Source of the DNA: Massilia sp.
Lineage (GTDB): Bacteria > Pseudomonadota > Gammaproteobacteria > Burkholderiales > Burkholderiaceae_D
Assembly: GCA_025359245.1 (NCBI GenBank)
Contig: JANYGW010000072.1
Span: forward strand, 62,001 to 126,000
DNA: 64,000 nt
Direction: 5' to 3'
The position numbers and the translations under genes are program-made. Below the pieces are notes generated by a model. It saw only the letters and a program-made list of their open reading frames with translations, was not told where the DNA came from and made no database searches. This document shows positions 30,007-37,296 of this stretch, piece by piece. The stretch's first letter is position 1. Each line of letters begins with the position of its first letter.

Positions 30007-31326
30007 TCAGTGCGCAGGCAGCGGGGCCGGCGCATGCGGCTGCGGATCGGGTATCGGTTCGATCTTGCCCAGCACGAAGACGAAGGCAATGATGCCGATC
30101 ACCAGGATCACGCCAGCGACCGCAAACGCATTGGAAAACGAATTGGTGGCGCCGACGATCATGCCCGTCACGATAGGCGCGGCCGCGCCCATCAGGTTAT
30201 TGGCGAAGTTCATGATGCCGCCGATGGTGCCGGCGCCGCCCTTGGGCGCGATCAGCGACGGCAGCGACCAGCCTACTGGCGCCGCCGACGCCAGGCCGCC
30301 CAGCGCGATCGAGATCCAGAAGATGGCCCAGGCCGGATCGGTGGTCTGGGTGGCGCCGAACACGGCCAGGCCCATCAGCATGCCGCACACCAGCACGGTC
30401 TTGCGCACCAGCGATTCGTCCTTGCCGCGCGAAATCAGGTGATCGATCAGCCAGCCGCCCACGAACAAGTCGGTCAAGGTGGCGAACGCCCACGGAATGG
30501 CGGCAAAGCCGGCCGATTTCAAAATGCTCATGTGCATGGTTTGCACCAGATAGCCTGGCAGCCAGGTCAGGAACAGGTAGAAGGTGTAACCATAGGCGGC
30601 GAAGCCGATGGTCAGGCCCCAGACTTTGGACTTGCTCAGCAGGTAGCCCAGCATGTTCATCGCGCCCGCCTCGGACGGTCCTTCCGGCGCCGCGCCGCCG
30701 CTCTGGATGTAGTGCAGCTCCTCGCTGGACAACCTGGTGTCGGCGCTGGGATCGCGGTAGAAGCAATAGAAGGCCACAAAGTAGCTGAAGCTGAGCACGG
30801 CGGTCAGGCCGAAGCCCCAGCGCCAGCCGAAGGCGACCACGGTGACGGCCACCAGCGGCACGCCGATCACGTTCGAAAACTTGGCGGCCGCGTCGAAGAT
30901 GGCGGTGGCCATGCCGCGCTCATGGCGCGGGAACCAGTAGCCGGTGGCCTTCGAGCTGACCGGGAAGGCGGGCGCTTCGGCAATGCCGAGCAGGATGCGG
31001 GCCGCGAAGATGCCGGCGAAACCGCTCGACAAGGCGGTGATGACGGCAGCCAGTCCCCACAGGAAAGCGCCCCAGCGGCCGACGCGGGTCGGCCCGAATC
31101 GATCCATCACCATGCCGACCGGGATCTGCAGCAGCGAGTAGGACCAGGCGAACGCGCTGAACAGCAGGCCCATCTGCACCGGGCTGAGCGCGAACATGTC
31201 CTGGATCTGCGGCGCGGCCACGGACAGGCCGATCCGGTCGATATAGTTGATCAGCACTCCGGCGCCGAGCAGCGCGCCGATGCCCCAGCGGCGCCTGGGA
31301 ATGTTGGTGAGGGTGGTGGTATGCAT
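30007..31326 (-). CDS. MFS transporter, anion:cation symporter type (sugar acid)
   Basis: A 439-residue transporter with 12 predicted membrane segments of the ACS family (hexuronate, glucarate, galactonate). GVLINYIDRIGLSVAAPQI and FAWSYSLLQIPVGMVMDRFG, then GIAEAPAFPVSSKATGYWFP, are its family blocks. Its position between gntK and a porin, behind a GntR-type operator, points to gluconate or a related aldonate as substrate. This is inference; the classical GntP type is a different family. Confidence 0.88.
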   Translation of the reverse strand: MHTTTLTNIPRRRWGIGALLGAGVLINYIDRIGLSVAAPQIQDMFALSPVQMGLLFSAFAWSYSLLQIPVGMVMDRFGPTRVGRWGAFLWGLAAVITALSSGFAGIFAARILLGIAEAPAFPVSSKATGYWFPRHERGMATAIFDAAAKFSNVIGVPLVAVTVVAFGWRWGFGLTAVLSFSYFVAFYCFYRDPSADTRLSSEELHYIQSGGAAPEGPSEAGAMNMLGYLLSKSKVWGLTIGFAAYGYTFYLFLTWLPGYLVQTMHMSILKSAGFAAIPWAFATLTDLFVGGWLIDHLISRGKDESLVRKTVLVCGMLMGLAVFGATQTTDPAWAIFWISIALGGLASAAPVGWSLPSLIAPKGGAGTIGGIMNFANNLMGAAAPIVTGMIVGATNSFSNAFAVAGVILVIGIIAFVFVLGKIEPIPDPQPHAPAPLPAH

Positions 31327-31365
31327 GGTGTCTCCTGATGTGGAATGGGGCAGGGCGCTTGGCGC

Positions 31366-31890
31366 TCAAGCCGGGTGATGAAGAATGTCGGCGACCAGCC
31401 GTGCGGGCGTGTCGGCCAGGTTCAGGCGCAGGCCGGCTTCGTCGTCCTGCAGCGCTTCGAGGTCGCGCAGCTGGCTGTCGAGCAGGGACGGGGGCATGTA
31501 ATGGTCGACCCGGGCGGCCATGCGCGCGGCGATGAGCGCGCGCGGGCCGGCCAGGTGGGCAAAGCGCAGCGCCGGGTCGGCGCTGCGCAGCAGGTCGCGG
31601 TAGCGCCGCTTGAGCGCCGAGCAGGACAGCACGAGCGACTGGCCGGCCGCGCTGGCGGCGCCGATCTCGGCCTGCAGCAGGGCCAGCCAGTGGGCGCGGT
31701 CGGCGTCGGTCAGGGCGATGCCGGCCGACATCTTGGCCACGTTCGCTGCCGGATGAAAACTGTCGCCCTCCAGGTAGCGGCAGCCGAGGGCGTCGGCCAG
31801 GCCGCGCCCGATCGCGCTCTTGCCGCATCCGCTGACGCCCATCACGACCCAGCGCACGGCCGGACTTTGTTTGCTGCTGGAGTTATTCAT
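31366..31890 (-). CDS. gntK: gluconokinase
   Basis: Phosphorylates gluconate to 6-phosphogluconate, feeding the gnd/zwf routes. The 174 residues match the GntK size. The P-loop GVSGCGKS is at residues 18-25, followed by LEGDSFHPAANVAKMSAG and SALKRRYRDLLR, and a lid-like AARMAARVDHYMPPSLLDSQ. The GntR-type operator is 27 bp upstream of the start. The MFS gene follows after 39 bp. Confidence 0.94.
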   Translation of the reverse strand: MNNSSSKQSPAVRWVVMGVSGCGKSAIGRGLADALGCRYLEGDSFHPAANVAKMSAGIALTDADRAHWLALLQAEIGAASAAGQSLVLSCSALKRRYRDLLRSADPALRFAHLAGPRALIAARMAARVDHYMPPSLLDSQLRDLEALQDDEAGLRLNLADTPARLVADILHHPA

Positions 31891-31916
31891 GGCAATGTTC
31901 TCTGATGTTCATGGAA

Positions 31917-31932
31917 ATGATAGCGCTAACAT
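31917..31932. promoter_or_regulatory. GntR (LacI-type) operator
   Basis: The 16-bp dyad ATGATAGCGCTAACAT is symmetric except at one base pair, and has the central TAGCGCTA pattern of LacI-family gluconate repressors. It is just upstream of gntK on the minus strand, downstream of the regulator gene. Confidence 0.85.
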
Positions 31933-32052
31933 TTGTGCTGATTTTAGCCCCTTGGCCGAGTTTGTAAAGCGAAATTTAAGCGGTGGCGCAAAAAAGCGAC
32001 ACGCCGGCCGCGCCAGCCGGCGGCGCGCCAGGCGCCGTCAGGCAGCGGCGGT

Positions 32053-33081
32053 TCAGGCGCTTTCGCGTTCCATCAGCGTGAACCCGAGGTCGATCTGGGT
32101 CGCCGCCGGCTGTTCGCCCTTGATCAGCGCGCGCAGCAGCATGGCCGCTTCAAAACCGATCTGATAGCGCGGTGTGCCGATGGTGGTCACGGACGGATTC
32201 ATCCACGCCGACGCCGGCAGGTCGTTGAAGCCGCAGATGGCCAGCTGGCCGGGCACGGCGATGCCGCTGCGCTGGCACTGGAAAATGGCGCCGTGCGCCA
32301 GGTCGTCGTTGCAGCAGAAAATAGCCTGGCAATCGGGGGCCTGGGCCAGCATGCGGCCCAGCAGTTCGGCCCCCAGCGCAATGGTCGACGGCTCGGCGAC
32401 CATCAATTCCAGCGCCGCATCGGCCAGTCCCGCCTCGCGCATCGCCGCACGGTAGCCGTCGGCACGCTTGAGGGTACGCTCGTCCAGCTGCGCGCCGATG
32501 AAGCCGATGCGGCGATGGCCCTTGCCGATCAGGTAGCGCGTCATCGCTCTGCCGGCCTGGAATTGCGAAAAGCCGACCGACAGCTGCTCCGGGTTGGTCG
32601 GCATGTCCATCATCGACACCGTGGGCACGCGCGACGACGCGAGCATTTGCTGCACGCGCGCGCTGTGGGTCAGGCCGGACAGCAGGATGCCGTCCGGATT
32701 CGACTGCATGTAAATGCCAAGCAGCTTTTCTTCCTCGGCATCGGAGTAGCGGGTATTGCCGATCAGGATCTGGTAATCGTCCGCTTCCAGCGCATCCTGG
32801 ACCCCTGCCAGCAGCGCCGTAAAGACCGCGTTCGACAGCGACGGCACCAGCACCGCAATGACCTTGCTGCGGGCCGACGCCAGCGCGCGCGCGGCGCGGT
32901 TGGGCACGTAGCCCAGCTCGGCCACGGCCTGTTCGACCCGGCTGCGCAGCGCCGGCGACACCATGTCGGGCTGGGTGATCGCGCGCGACGCCGTCATGGT
33001 CGCCACGCCGGCCCGTTCGGCCACGGCGGCAAGGGTGACTTTGCCGCTGGCGCGGCTTTTGGCGGTCTGTAGGCGAGACAT
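32053..33081 (-). CDS. gntR: LacI-family repressor of the gluconate operon
   Basis: A 342-residue regulator. The N-terminal LacI helix-turn-helix reads VTLAAVAERAGVATMTASRAI, with the hinge helix RAARALASARS, then a periplasmic-binding-type effector domain (VPSLSNAVFTALLAGVQDAL, GNTRYSDAEEEKLLGIYMQS, FCCNDDLAHGAIFQ). The resemblance to GntR and the adjacent gntK operon with a matching operator make gluconate or 6-phosphogluconate the likely inducer. ATG 33081 gives the normal N-terminus; longer in-frame starts exist. Confidence 0.88.
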   Translation of the reverse strand: MSRLQTAKSRASGKVTLAAVAERAGVATMTASRAITQPDMVSPALRSRVEQAVAELGYVPNRAARALASARSKVIAVLVPSLSNAVFTALLAGVQDALEADDYQILIGNTRYSDAEEEKLLGIYMQSNPDGILLSGLTHSARVQQMLASSRVPTVSMMDMPTNPEQLSVGFSQFQAGRAMTRYLIGKGHRRIGFIGAQLDERTLKRADGYRAAMREAGLADAALELMVAEPSTIALGAELLGRMLAQAPDCQAIFCCNDDLAHGAIFQCQRSGIAVPGQLAICGFNDLPASAWMNPSVTTIGTPRYQIGFEAAMLLRALIKGEQPAATQIDLGFTLMERESA

Positions 33082-33189
33082 GGGGGCGAAGGCGGCTAGC
33101 TTGTGGTGACAGGATGTAGCGACATCATACGGCATCAAGCTGGCCTGTGGCAGGCGTGGCAAGATGCGGTGTCACTTGCCAGGTTCGTC

Positions 33190-33413
33190 ATGTACGCCAG
33201 CTTGCGCCTGATCTTGCTCACCCTGTCTCGCTGCTGTCATTCGCCGGCAATTCCTTGTTATGCCGGCTCGCCTTGCGCGCTACTGCGATCGATCCAGCCA
33301 GCTTCACGGCGCTCCGGCTGTGCTCCGGCGCCATGCGCTGGCGCCTGATGCTGGCCGCGCCCGCGATCCTCGGCGGCATTGCCATGGTCGTGCTCGACAA
33401 GCGCGGCCGCTAA
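33190..33413 (+). pseudogene. remnant of an EamA/DMT-family transporter
   Basis: Two ends of a ten-helix exporter remain. [12 protein letters not shown] (33190 on, one frame) and [19 protein letters not shown] followed by [16 protein letters not shown] (next frame) are the first helix and loop of this family, broken by a frameshift near 33226. They are joined near 33335 directly to [19 protein letters not shown], which looks like the last helix. About 200 residues of the usual 290 are missing. It is probably non-functional. Confidence 0.65.
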
Positions 33414-33490
33414 GTGCGCGCATCTGCGCTGGCACAGTTATCGCTTTACAAGGGGGATACGCCGCCGGCGCACTGAAGGAGAGTTTTGTC

Positions 33491-34423
33491 TTGAATACCC
33501 CAACCACCCTGACCATCGCCTCGCGCGAAAGCCGGCTCGCCATGTGGCAGGCCGAACATGTCCGCGCGCGCCTGGCCGCGCTCTATCCGGACTGCCGCAT
33601 CGAGATCCTCGGCATGAGCACGCGCGGCGACCAGATCCTCGACCGCACCTTGTCCAAGGTGGGCGGCAAGGGCCTGTTCGTCAAGGAGCTTGAAGTGGCG
33701 ATGGCCGAATGGCGCGCCGACCTGGCCGTGCATTCGCTCAAGGACGTGCCGATGACGCTGCCGGAAGGCTTCGAGCTGGCCGCCGTGCTGGAACGCGAAG
33801 ACCCGCGCGACGCCTTTGTGTCGAACCTGTATGACGGCCTGTACGCGCTGCCGGCCGGCGCCGTCGTCGGCACCGCCAGCCTGCGGCGCCAGGCGCTGAT
33901 CGCGGCGCGCCATCCGCAACTGGTGATCGAGCCGCTGCGCGGCAACCTCGATACGCGCCTGGCCAAGCTCGATAGCGGCGCCTACGCCGCCATCATCCTG
34001 GCCGCGGCCGGCCTGAAGCGGCTTGGCCTGGCCGGGCGCATCCGCTGCACGCTCGACACGGTGCCGGCTCCCGGCCAGGGCGCGATGGCGATCGAAGTCG
34101 CCGGCGGGCGCCCCGAGCTGCTGCGCTGGCTGGCGCCGCTGAACCACCGCCCGACGGCGCAGTCAGTGGCCGCCGAGCGCACGGTGTCGCGCATCTTCGG
34201 CGGCAGCTGCGAGATTCCGCTGGCCGCGTATGCGACCGTGCATGGCAGGACGATGGAACTGGAGGCGGTGATCGCCACGCCCGACGGGCACCGGATGGCG
34301 GTGGCGACCGGGCTTGGCAGCCCGGACGCGCCGGAGGCGCTGGGCCGGCGCGTGGCCGACATGCTGATCGCGCAGGATGCGCATGCGATCCTGGCGGCGT
34401 GCCTGGGGGCGGTTGCCGCATGA
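33491..34423 (+). CDS. hemC: porphobilinogen deaminase (hydroxymethylbilane synthase)
   Basis: Assembles four porphobilinogens into hydroxymethylbilane for heme and siroheme. The 310 residues carry [65 protein letters not shown] and the cofactor block [14 protein letters not shown], with Cys240 that holds dipyrromethane. There is no ATG; TTG 33491 is set as start, nine bases after AGGAG (33477-33481). It converges on hemA across a 400-bp spacer containing a palindromic repeat element. Confidence 0.93.
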   Translation: MNTPTTLTIASRESRLAMWQAEHVRARLAALYPDCRIEILGMSTRGDQILDRTLSKVGGKGLFVKELEVAMAEWRADLAVHSLKDVPMTLPEGFELAAVLEREDPRDAFVSNLYDGLYALPAGAVVGTASLRRQALIAARHPQLVIEPLRGNLDTRLAKLDSGAYAAIILAAAGLKRLGLAGRIRCTLDTVPAPGQGAMAIEVAGGRPELLRWLAPLNHRPTAQSVAAERTVSRIFGGSCEIPLAAYATVHGRTMELEAVIATPDGHRMAVATGLGSPDAPEALGRRVADMLIAQDAHAILAACLGAVAA

Positions 34424-34495
34424 CGCAGCTGCGGCGTGGTGTGACGAGCACCGCATCAGAATTCACGCCGTCGGCTTAAACCAAAATCCAAACCA

Positions 34496-34741
34496 ACGTC
34501 GTCCTCGCGCGGCCGAGGGCGTTGCAAAAGGGGGCGGCCGCTCGATATCCTATAACGTCAACCATCGTCATTCCCGGGGCGGCGGGAATCCATACCACCT
34601 CTGCTCATAGATGGTATGGGGGAAATGCATGCATTTCCCCTTCGCGGGAACGACGGCTTTGATATTTCTTCAGAGGGTCTATTTCGCGTGGCGCATACAT
34701 CATTTTGCGTTTTGCAACAGCGTCGCACGCGGGGACGACGT
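34496..34741. repeat. MITE-like nested palindromic repeat element
   Basis: The 402 bp between hemC and hemA hold no gene. Terminal arms 34496-34529 and 34710-34741 are complementary in ACGTCGTCC...GTTGCAAAA and TTTTGCAAC...GGACGACGT. Inside lies a second inverted repeat (34566-34576 with 34645-34655), a perfect 8-bp stem (34590-34597 with 34612-34619) and a perfect 22-bp palindrome at 34619-34640. No transposase is encoded. It resembles the REP- or MITE-type intergenic repeats of Burkholderiales. Confidence 0.7.
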
Positions 34742-34825
34742 CGGTGAGAGAGATTTATTGAAAAAATGCCGAATCCGGCCTGCCGAAGGACTGCCCGGTT
34801 TGCGTTTAACTTAGCCGCATTCGAG

Positions 34826-36115
34826 TCAGTGGGAGGCGCGGAACAGCTGGGGCAGCAGGCGCGCCAGGTGCGCCCGTTCGGCGCCCTCGGCGCTGTGCAG
34901 CGCCAGTTGCGGTCCGTGCAGGAACTTGGCGGTCATCCCGCGCGAGAGCGCCTCCAATACCGCATCGATGTCGTCGCCGCGCGCCAGCAGCTTGCGCGCA
35001 CGCGCCAGTTCGGCCAGGCGCATGGTTTCGCTGGCCTGGTTCAGGTCCTGGATGATCGGCACCAGCGCACGCCGGTCGGCCCATTCCATGTACGACTGGA
35101 CGCGCGTCTCGATGATCGATTCGGCCTGTTCGACCGCGGCCTGGCGCAGTTCGCGCCCGCTCTGGACCACCTCGGCCAGGTCGTCGACCGTGTACAGGTA
35201 GACGTCGGGCAGGCGCGCCACTTCGCTTTCGACGTCGCGCGGCACAGCCAGGTCGACGATGAACATGGGCCGGCGGCGGCGTGCGCGGATCGCGCGTTCG
35301 ACCATGCCCAGGCCGATGATCGGCAGCGGCGAGGCGGTGCACGAAACGATGATGTCGCATCCGGCCAGCACGTCGGGCAGCTGTTCGAGCGCGATCGCGG
35401 CGCCCTTGTAGCGCAGCGCCAGTTCGGTCCCGCGCGCCACCGTGCGGTTGGCCACGATGATCGATTTGGGCTGGCGCGCGGCGAAATGGGCGGCGCACAA
35501 TTCGATCATTTCGCCGGCGCCGATGAACAGCACGTTCTGCTCGGCGATCGAGGGGAAGATGCGTTCGGCCAGGCGCACCGCGGCAGCCGCCATCGAGACG
35601 CTGTGGGCGCCGATCGCGGTCGCGCTGCGCACTTCCTTGGCCACCGAAAAGGTGCGCTGGAACATCTGGTGCAGATAGGTGCCCAGGCCGCCGCCGGCAT
35701 CGGCGCGGCGCACGGCCTCCTTCATCTGGCCCAGGATCTGGGCCTCGCCCAGCACCATCGAGTCGAGCCCGGAGGCGACCCGGAACGCATGCCGCACGGC
35801 GCCGTCGCGCGGCAGCGCGTACAGGTGCGGGCGCAGCTCGGCGTAGGGCAGGCCGTGGTAATCGGCCAGGAAGTGGGTGGTGGCGTCGACGTTGCCGTCG
35901 ATGTCGCCGCTGGCCGGGCTGGCCGCGTACAACTCGGTGCGGTTGCAGGTCGACAGGATGGCCGTCTCGATACGCGCGTCCGGCGCGGCGCGGCGCGCGA
36001 ACCAGTTGCACGCGGCGCCCACCGCTGCGCTGATCTGTTCGGGCGGGAAGGCCAGTCGTTCGCGCAGCGCGATCGGGGCGGTGGTGTGGTTCAGGCCGAC
36101 AGCGAGCAGGTTCAT
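34826..36115 (-). CDS. hemA: glutamyl-tRNA reductase
   Basis: Reduces glutamyl-tRNA to glutamate 1-semialdehyde, the first committed step of C5-route tetrapyrrole synthesis. The 429 residues have [19 protein letters not shown] at the start, the catalytic Cys57 in [23 protein letters not shown], and the nucleotide-binding [17 protein letters not shown]. It starts 11 bp after the fnr stop and so probably shares the fnr transcript, which would put heme precursor supply under the same oxygen-linked control. Confidence 0.95.
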   Translation of the reverse strand: MNLLAVGLNHTTAPIALRERLAFPPEQISAAVGAACNWFARRAAPDARIETAILSTCNRTELYAASPASGDIDGNVDATTHFLADYHGLPYAELRPHLYALPRDGAVRHAFRVASGLDSMVLGEAQILGQMKEAVRRADAGGGLGTYLHQMFQRTFSVAKEVRSATAIGAHSVSMAAAAVRLAERIFPSIAEQNVLFIGAGEMIELCAAHFAARQPKSIIVANRTVARGTELALRYKGAAIALEQLPDVLAGCDIIVSCTASPLPIIGLGMVERAIRARRRRPMFIVDLAVPRDVESEVARLPDVYLYTVDDLAEVVQSGRELRQAAVEQAESIIETRVQSYMEWADRRALVPIIQDLNQASETMRLAELARARKLLARGDDIDAVLEALSRGMTAKFLHGPQLALHSAEGAERAHLARLLPQLFRASH

Positions 36116-36126
36116 CGCGCGTGCTC

Positions 36127-36927
36127 CTACATCGGGCGGCTGGCGGCGGTGCCGGCAGCGAGCGCGCGGATCATCGGCAGGTCGAGCAGCGTCACTTCGC
36201 GCTTGTCGACCGCGACCCAGCCCTGCTTGCGAAAGCGCGACAGCAAACGGCTGATGCTCTCGATCGTCAGGCCCAGGTAATTGCCGATCTCTTCGCGCGA
36301 CATGCGCAGCTGGAAACTGGTGGCCGAATAACCGCGCGCCGTGTAGCGCGACGACAGGTTGGCCAGGAACACGGCGAAGCGCTGTTCGGCGCGCATATTG
36401 CCCAGCAAGAGCATGACGTTTTGCTCGCGCATGATTTCGCCGCTCATCAGACGGTGGAAGTGGCGCAACAGCGTCGGCATTTCGCCGAACAGGCTTTCGA
36501 GCAGCGTGAACGGAATCTCGCACACTTCGCTGTCTTCGAGCGCCACCGCGTCGCAGGCGTGGCGGTCGGTGCTGATCGCATCCATGCCGAGCAGCTCGCC
36601 GGCCATCTGAAAGCCGGTGATCTGCTGCTCGCCGCCCGGCTGCAGCTGGAACGTCTTGAAGTGGCCGAAGCGGATCGCGTACAGGTTGGTGAAACGCTCG
36701 TCGCGCTTGTACAGGCGTTCGTCGCGCGCCAGCCGGCGGCGCCGGCCGATGATCTGGTCGAGCTGGCCCATGGCGCCGGCGTCGAGGCCCATCGGCAGGC
36801 ACAGCTTGTGCATGCTGCAGCCCTGGCAGCCGGCCGCAATGACGGCGCCGGCAGGGGCGGCGCCAAGGGCCGCAGCGGGCGGCGGGCTGGCAGGTCGGTC
36901 GTAGCGCTGGAGTGGCATGGTCATCAT
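36127..36927 (-). CDS. fnr: FNR-type oxygen-sensing transcriptional regulator
   Basis: A Crp/Fnr-family protein of 266 residues. Three N-terminal cysteines in [10 protein letters not shown] (Cys34, 37, 43; CX2CX5C) and Cys136 in DSEVCEIPF match the four [4Fe-4S] ligands of E. coli FNR, so it should sense O2. A cyclic-nucleotide-like fold ([20 protein letters not shown]) and a C-terminal helix-turn-helix [20 protein letters not shown], with the E-xx-SR contact set for TTGAT, follow. ATG 36927 is chosen because an earlier frame start (37020) lies upstream of a sigma-54-type promoter at 36988-37003; ATG 36966 is also possible. hemA follows after 11 bp. Confidence 0.92.
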   Translation of the reverse strand: MMTMPLQRYDRPASPPPAAALGAAPAGAVIAAGCQGCSMHKLCLPMGLDAGAMGQLDQIIGRRRRLARDERLYKRDERFTNLYAIRFGHFKTFQLQPGGEQQITGFQMAGELLGMDAISTDRHACDAVALEDSEVCEIPFTLLESLFGEMPTLLRHFHRLMSGEIMREQNVMLLLGNMRAEQRFAVFLANLSSRYTARGYSATSFQLRMSREEIGNYLGLTIESISRLLSRFRKQGWVAVDKREVTLLDLPMIRALAAGTAASRPM

Positions 36928-36987
36928 TTTTTTTGGCTCGCTGGACAGGACGGCAGGGGGGCGCATGGCGCTGTTACCGGGTACTGA

Positions 36988-37003
36988 AGCAATCGCCGTG
37001 CCT
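36988..37003 (-). promoter_or_regulatory. sigma-54-type promoter of fnr-hemA
   Basis: Read on the minus strand it is AGGCACG-GCGA-TTGCT, matching TGGCACG-N4-TTGCW except the first base, with GG and GC separated by 10 nt. Transcription would begin near 36978, between the promoter and the chosen fnr start. Confidence 0.7.
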
Positions 37004-37043
37004 GCAGCCGCCACGGGCATGGCGAGGGCGCCGCGCCGTCAAT

Positions 37044-37089
37044 TTCCCGATTCTGGGAATCGGGGCGGCGCCACTCCCGGATGCAGGAA
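37044..37089. promoter_or_regulatory. paired upstream activator dyads (TTCCC-N6-GGGAA)
   Basis: Site 1 at 37044-37059 is TTCCC-GATTCT-GGGAA, site 2 at 37074-37089 is CTCCC-GGATGC-AGGAA. They start 30 bp apart, as does the pair at 44901-44946. They lie between the two divergent sigma-54-type promoters and are the likely binding sites for the NtrC-like regulator encoded at 46707. The 359-bp gap between fnr and the FrdA paralogue otherwise holds only these promoters and a possible leader peptide. Confidence 0.7.
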
Positions 37090-37121
37090 TGGCGGACCGG
37101 GCCGTCCCCGTGCGCACCACA

Positions 37122-37137
37122 TGGCATACGACTTGCT
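37122..37137 (+). promoter_or_regulatory. sigma-54-type promoter of the FrdA-paralogue/rquA operon
   Basis: TGGCATA-CGAC-TTGCT matches TGGCACG-N4-TTGCW in 10 of 12 defined positions, with GG (37123-37124) and GC (37135-37136) 10 nt apart. It sits 33 bp after the second activator dyad. Confidence 0.7.
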
Positions 37138-37173
37138 GTCAGGTACGACAACAAGACTAATCAGGAGAGCGGC

Positions 37174-37296
37174 ATGACCCCAACCATCCCCCCGGCGCCG
37201 AAGCCGGCGCGCCGTCGTCGGCCGCCCCGAGCCCCTGATCGTCGGCGCCGCGCACGCGCAATTCGAAGCACCTTGAGGAGCCTGGCGTGGAAATAG
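37174..37296 (+). CDS. possible 40-residue basic leader peptide
   Basis: An ATG preceded by AGGAG (37163-37167) opens a 40-codon frame, MTPTIPPAPKPARRRRPPRA and on, with many Arg and Pro. It is the first frame after the sigma-54-type promoter and ends ten bases inside the FrdA paralogue, a geometry that would allow coupling or attenuation. It could equally be a chance frame in GC-rich sequence. I recognise no family. Confidence 0.35.
   Translation: MTPTIPPAPKPARRRRPPRAPDRRRRARAIRSTLRSLAWK

Noticed and set aside
34571-34588. TTCCC...GGGAA inside the palindromic repeat element
   Set aside because: The spacer is eight bases, not six, and it is part of the repeat's own inverted structure, so it is not counted as an activator dyad.
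34826-36802. A longer hemA frame reaching into fnr
   Set aside because: The extra residues are shadow translation of fnr; ATG 36115 gives the normal HemA N-terminus.
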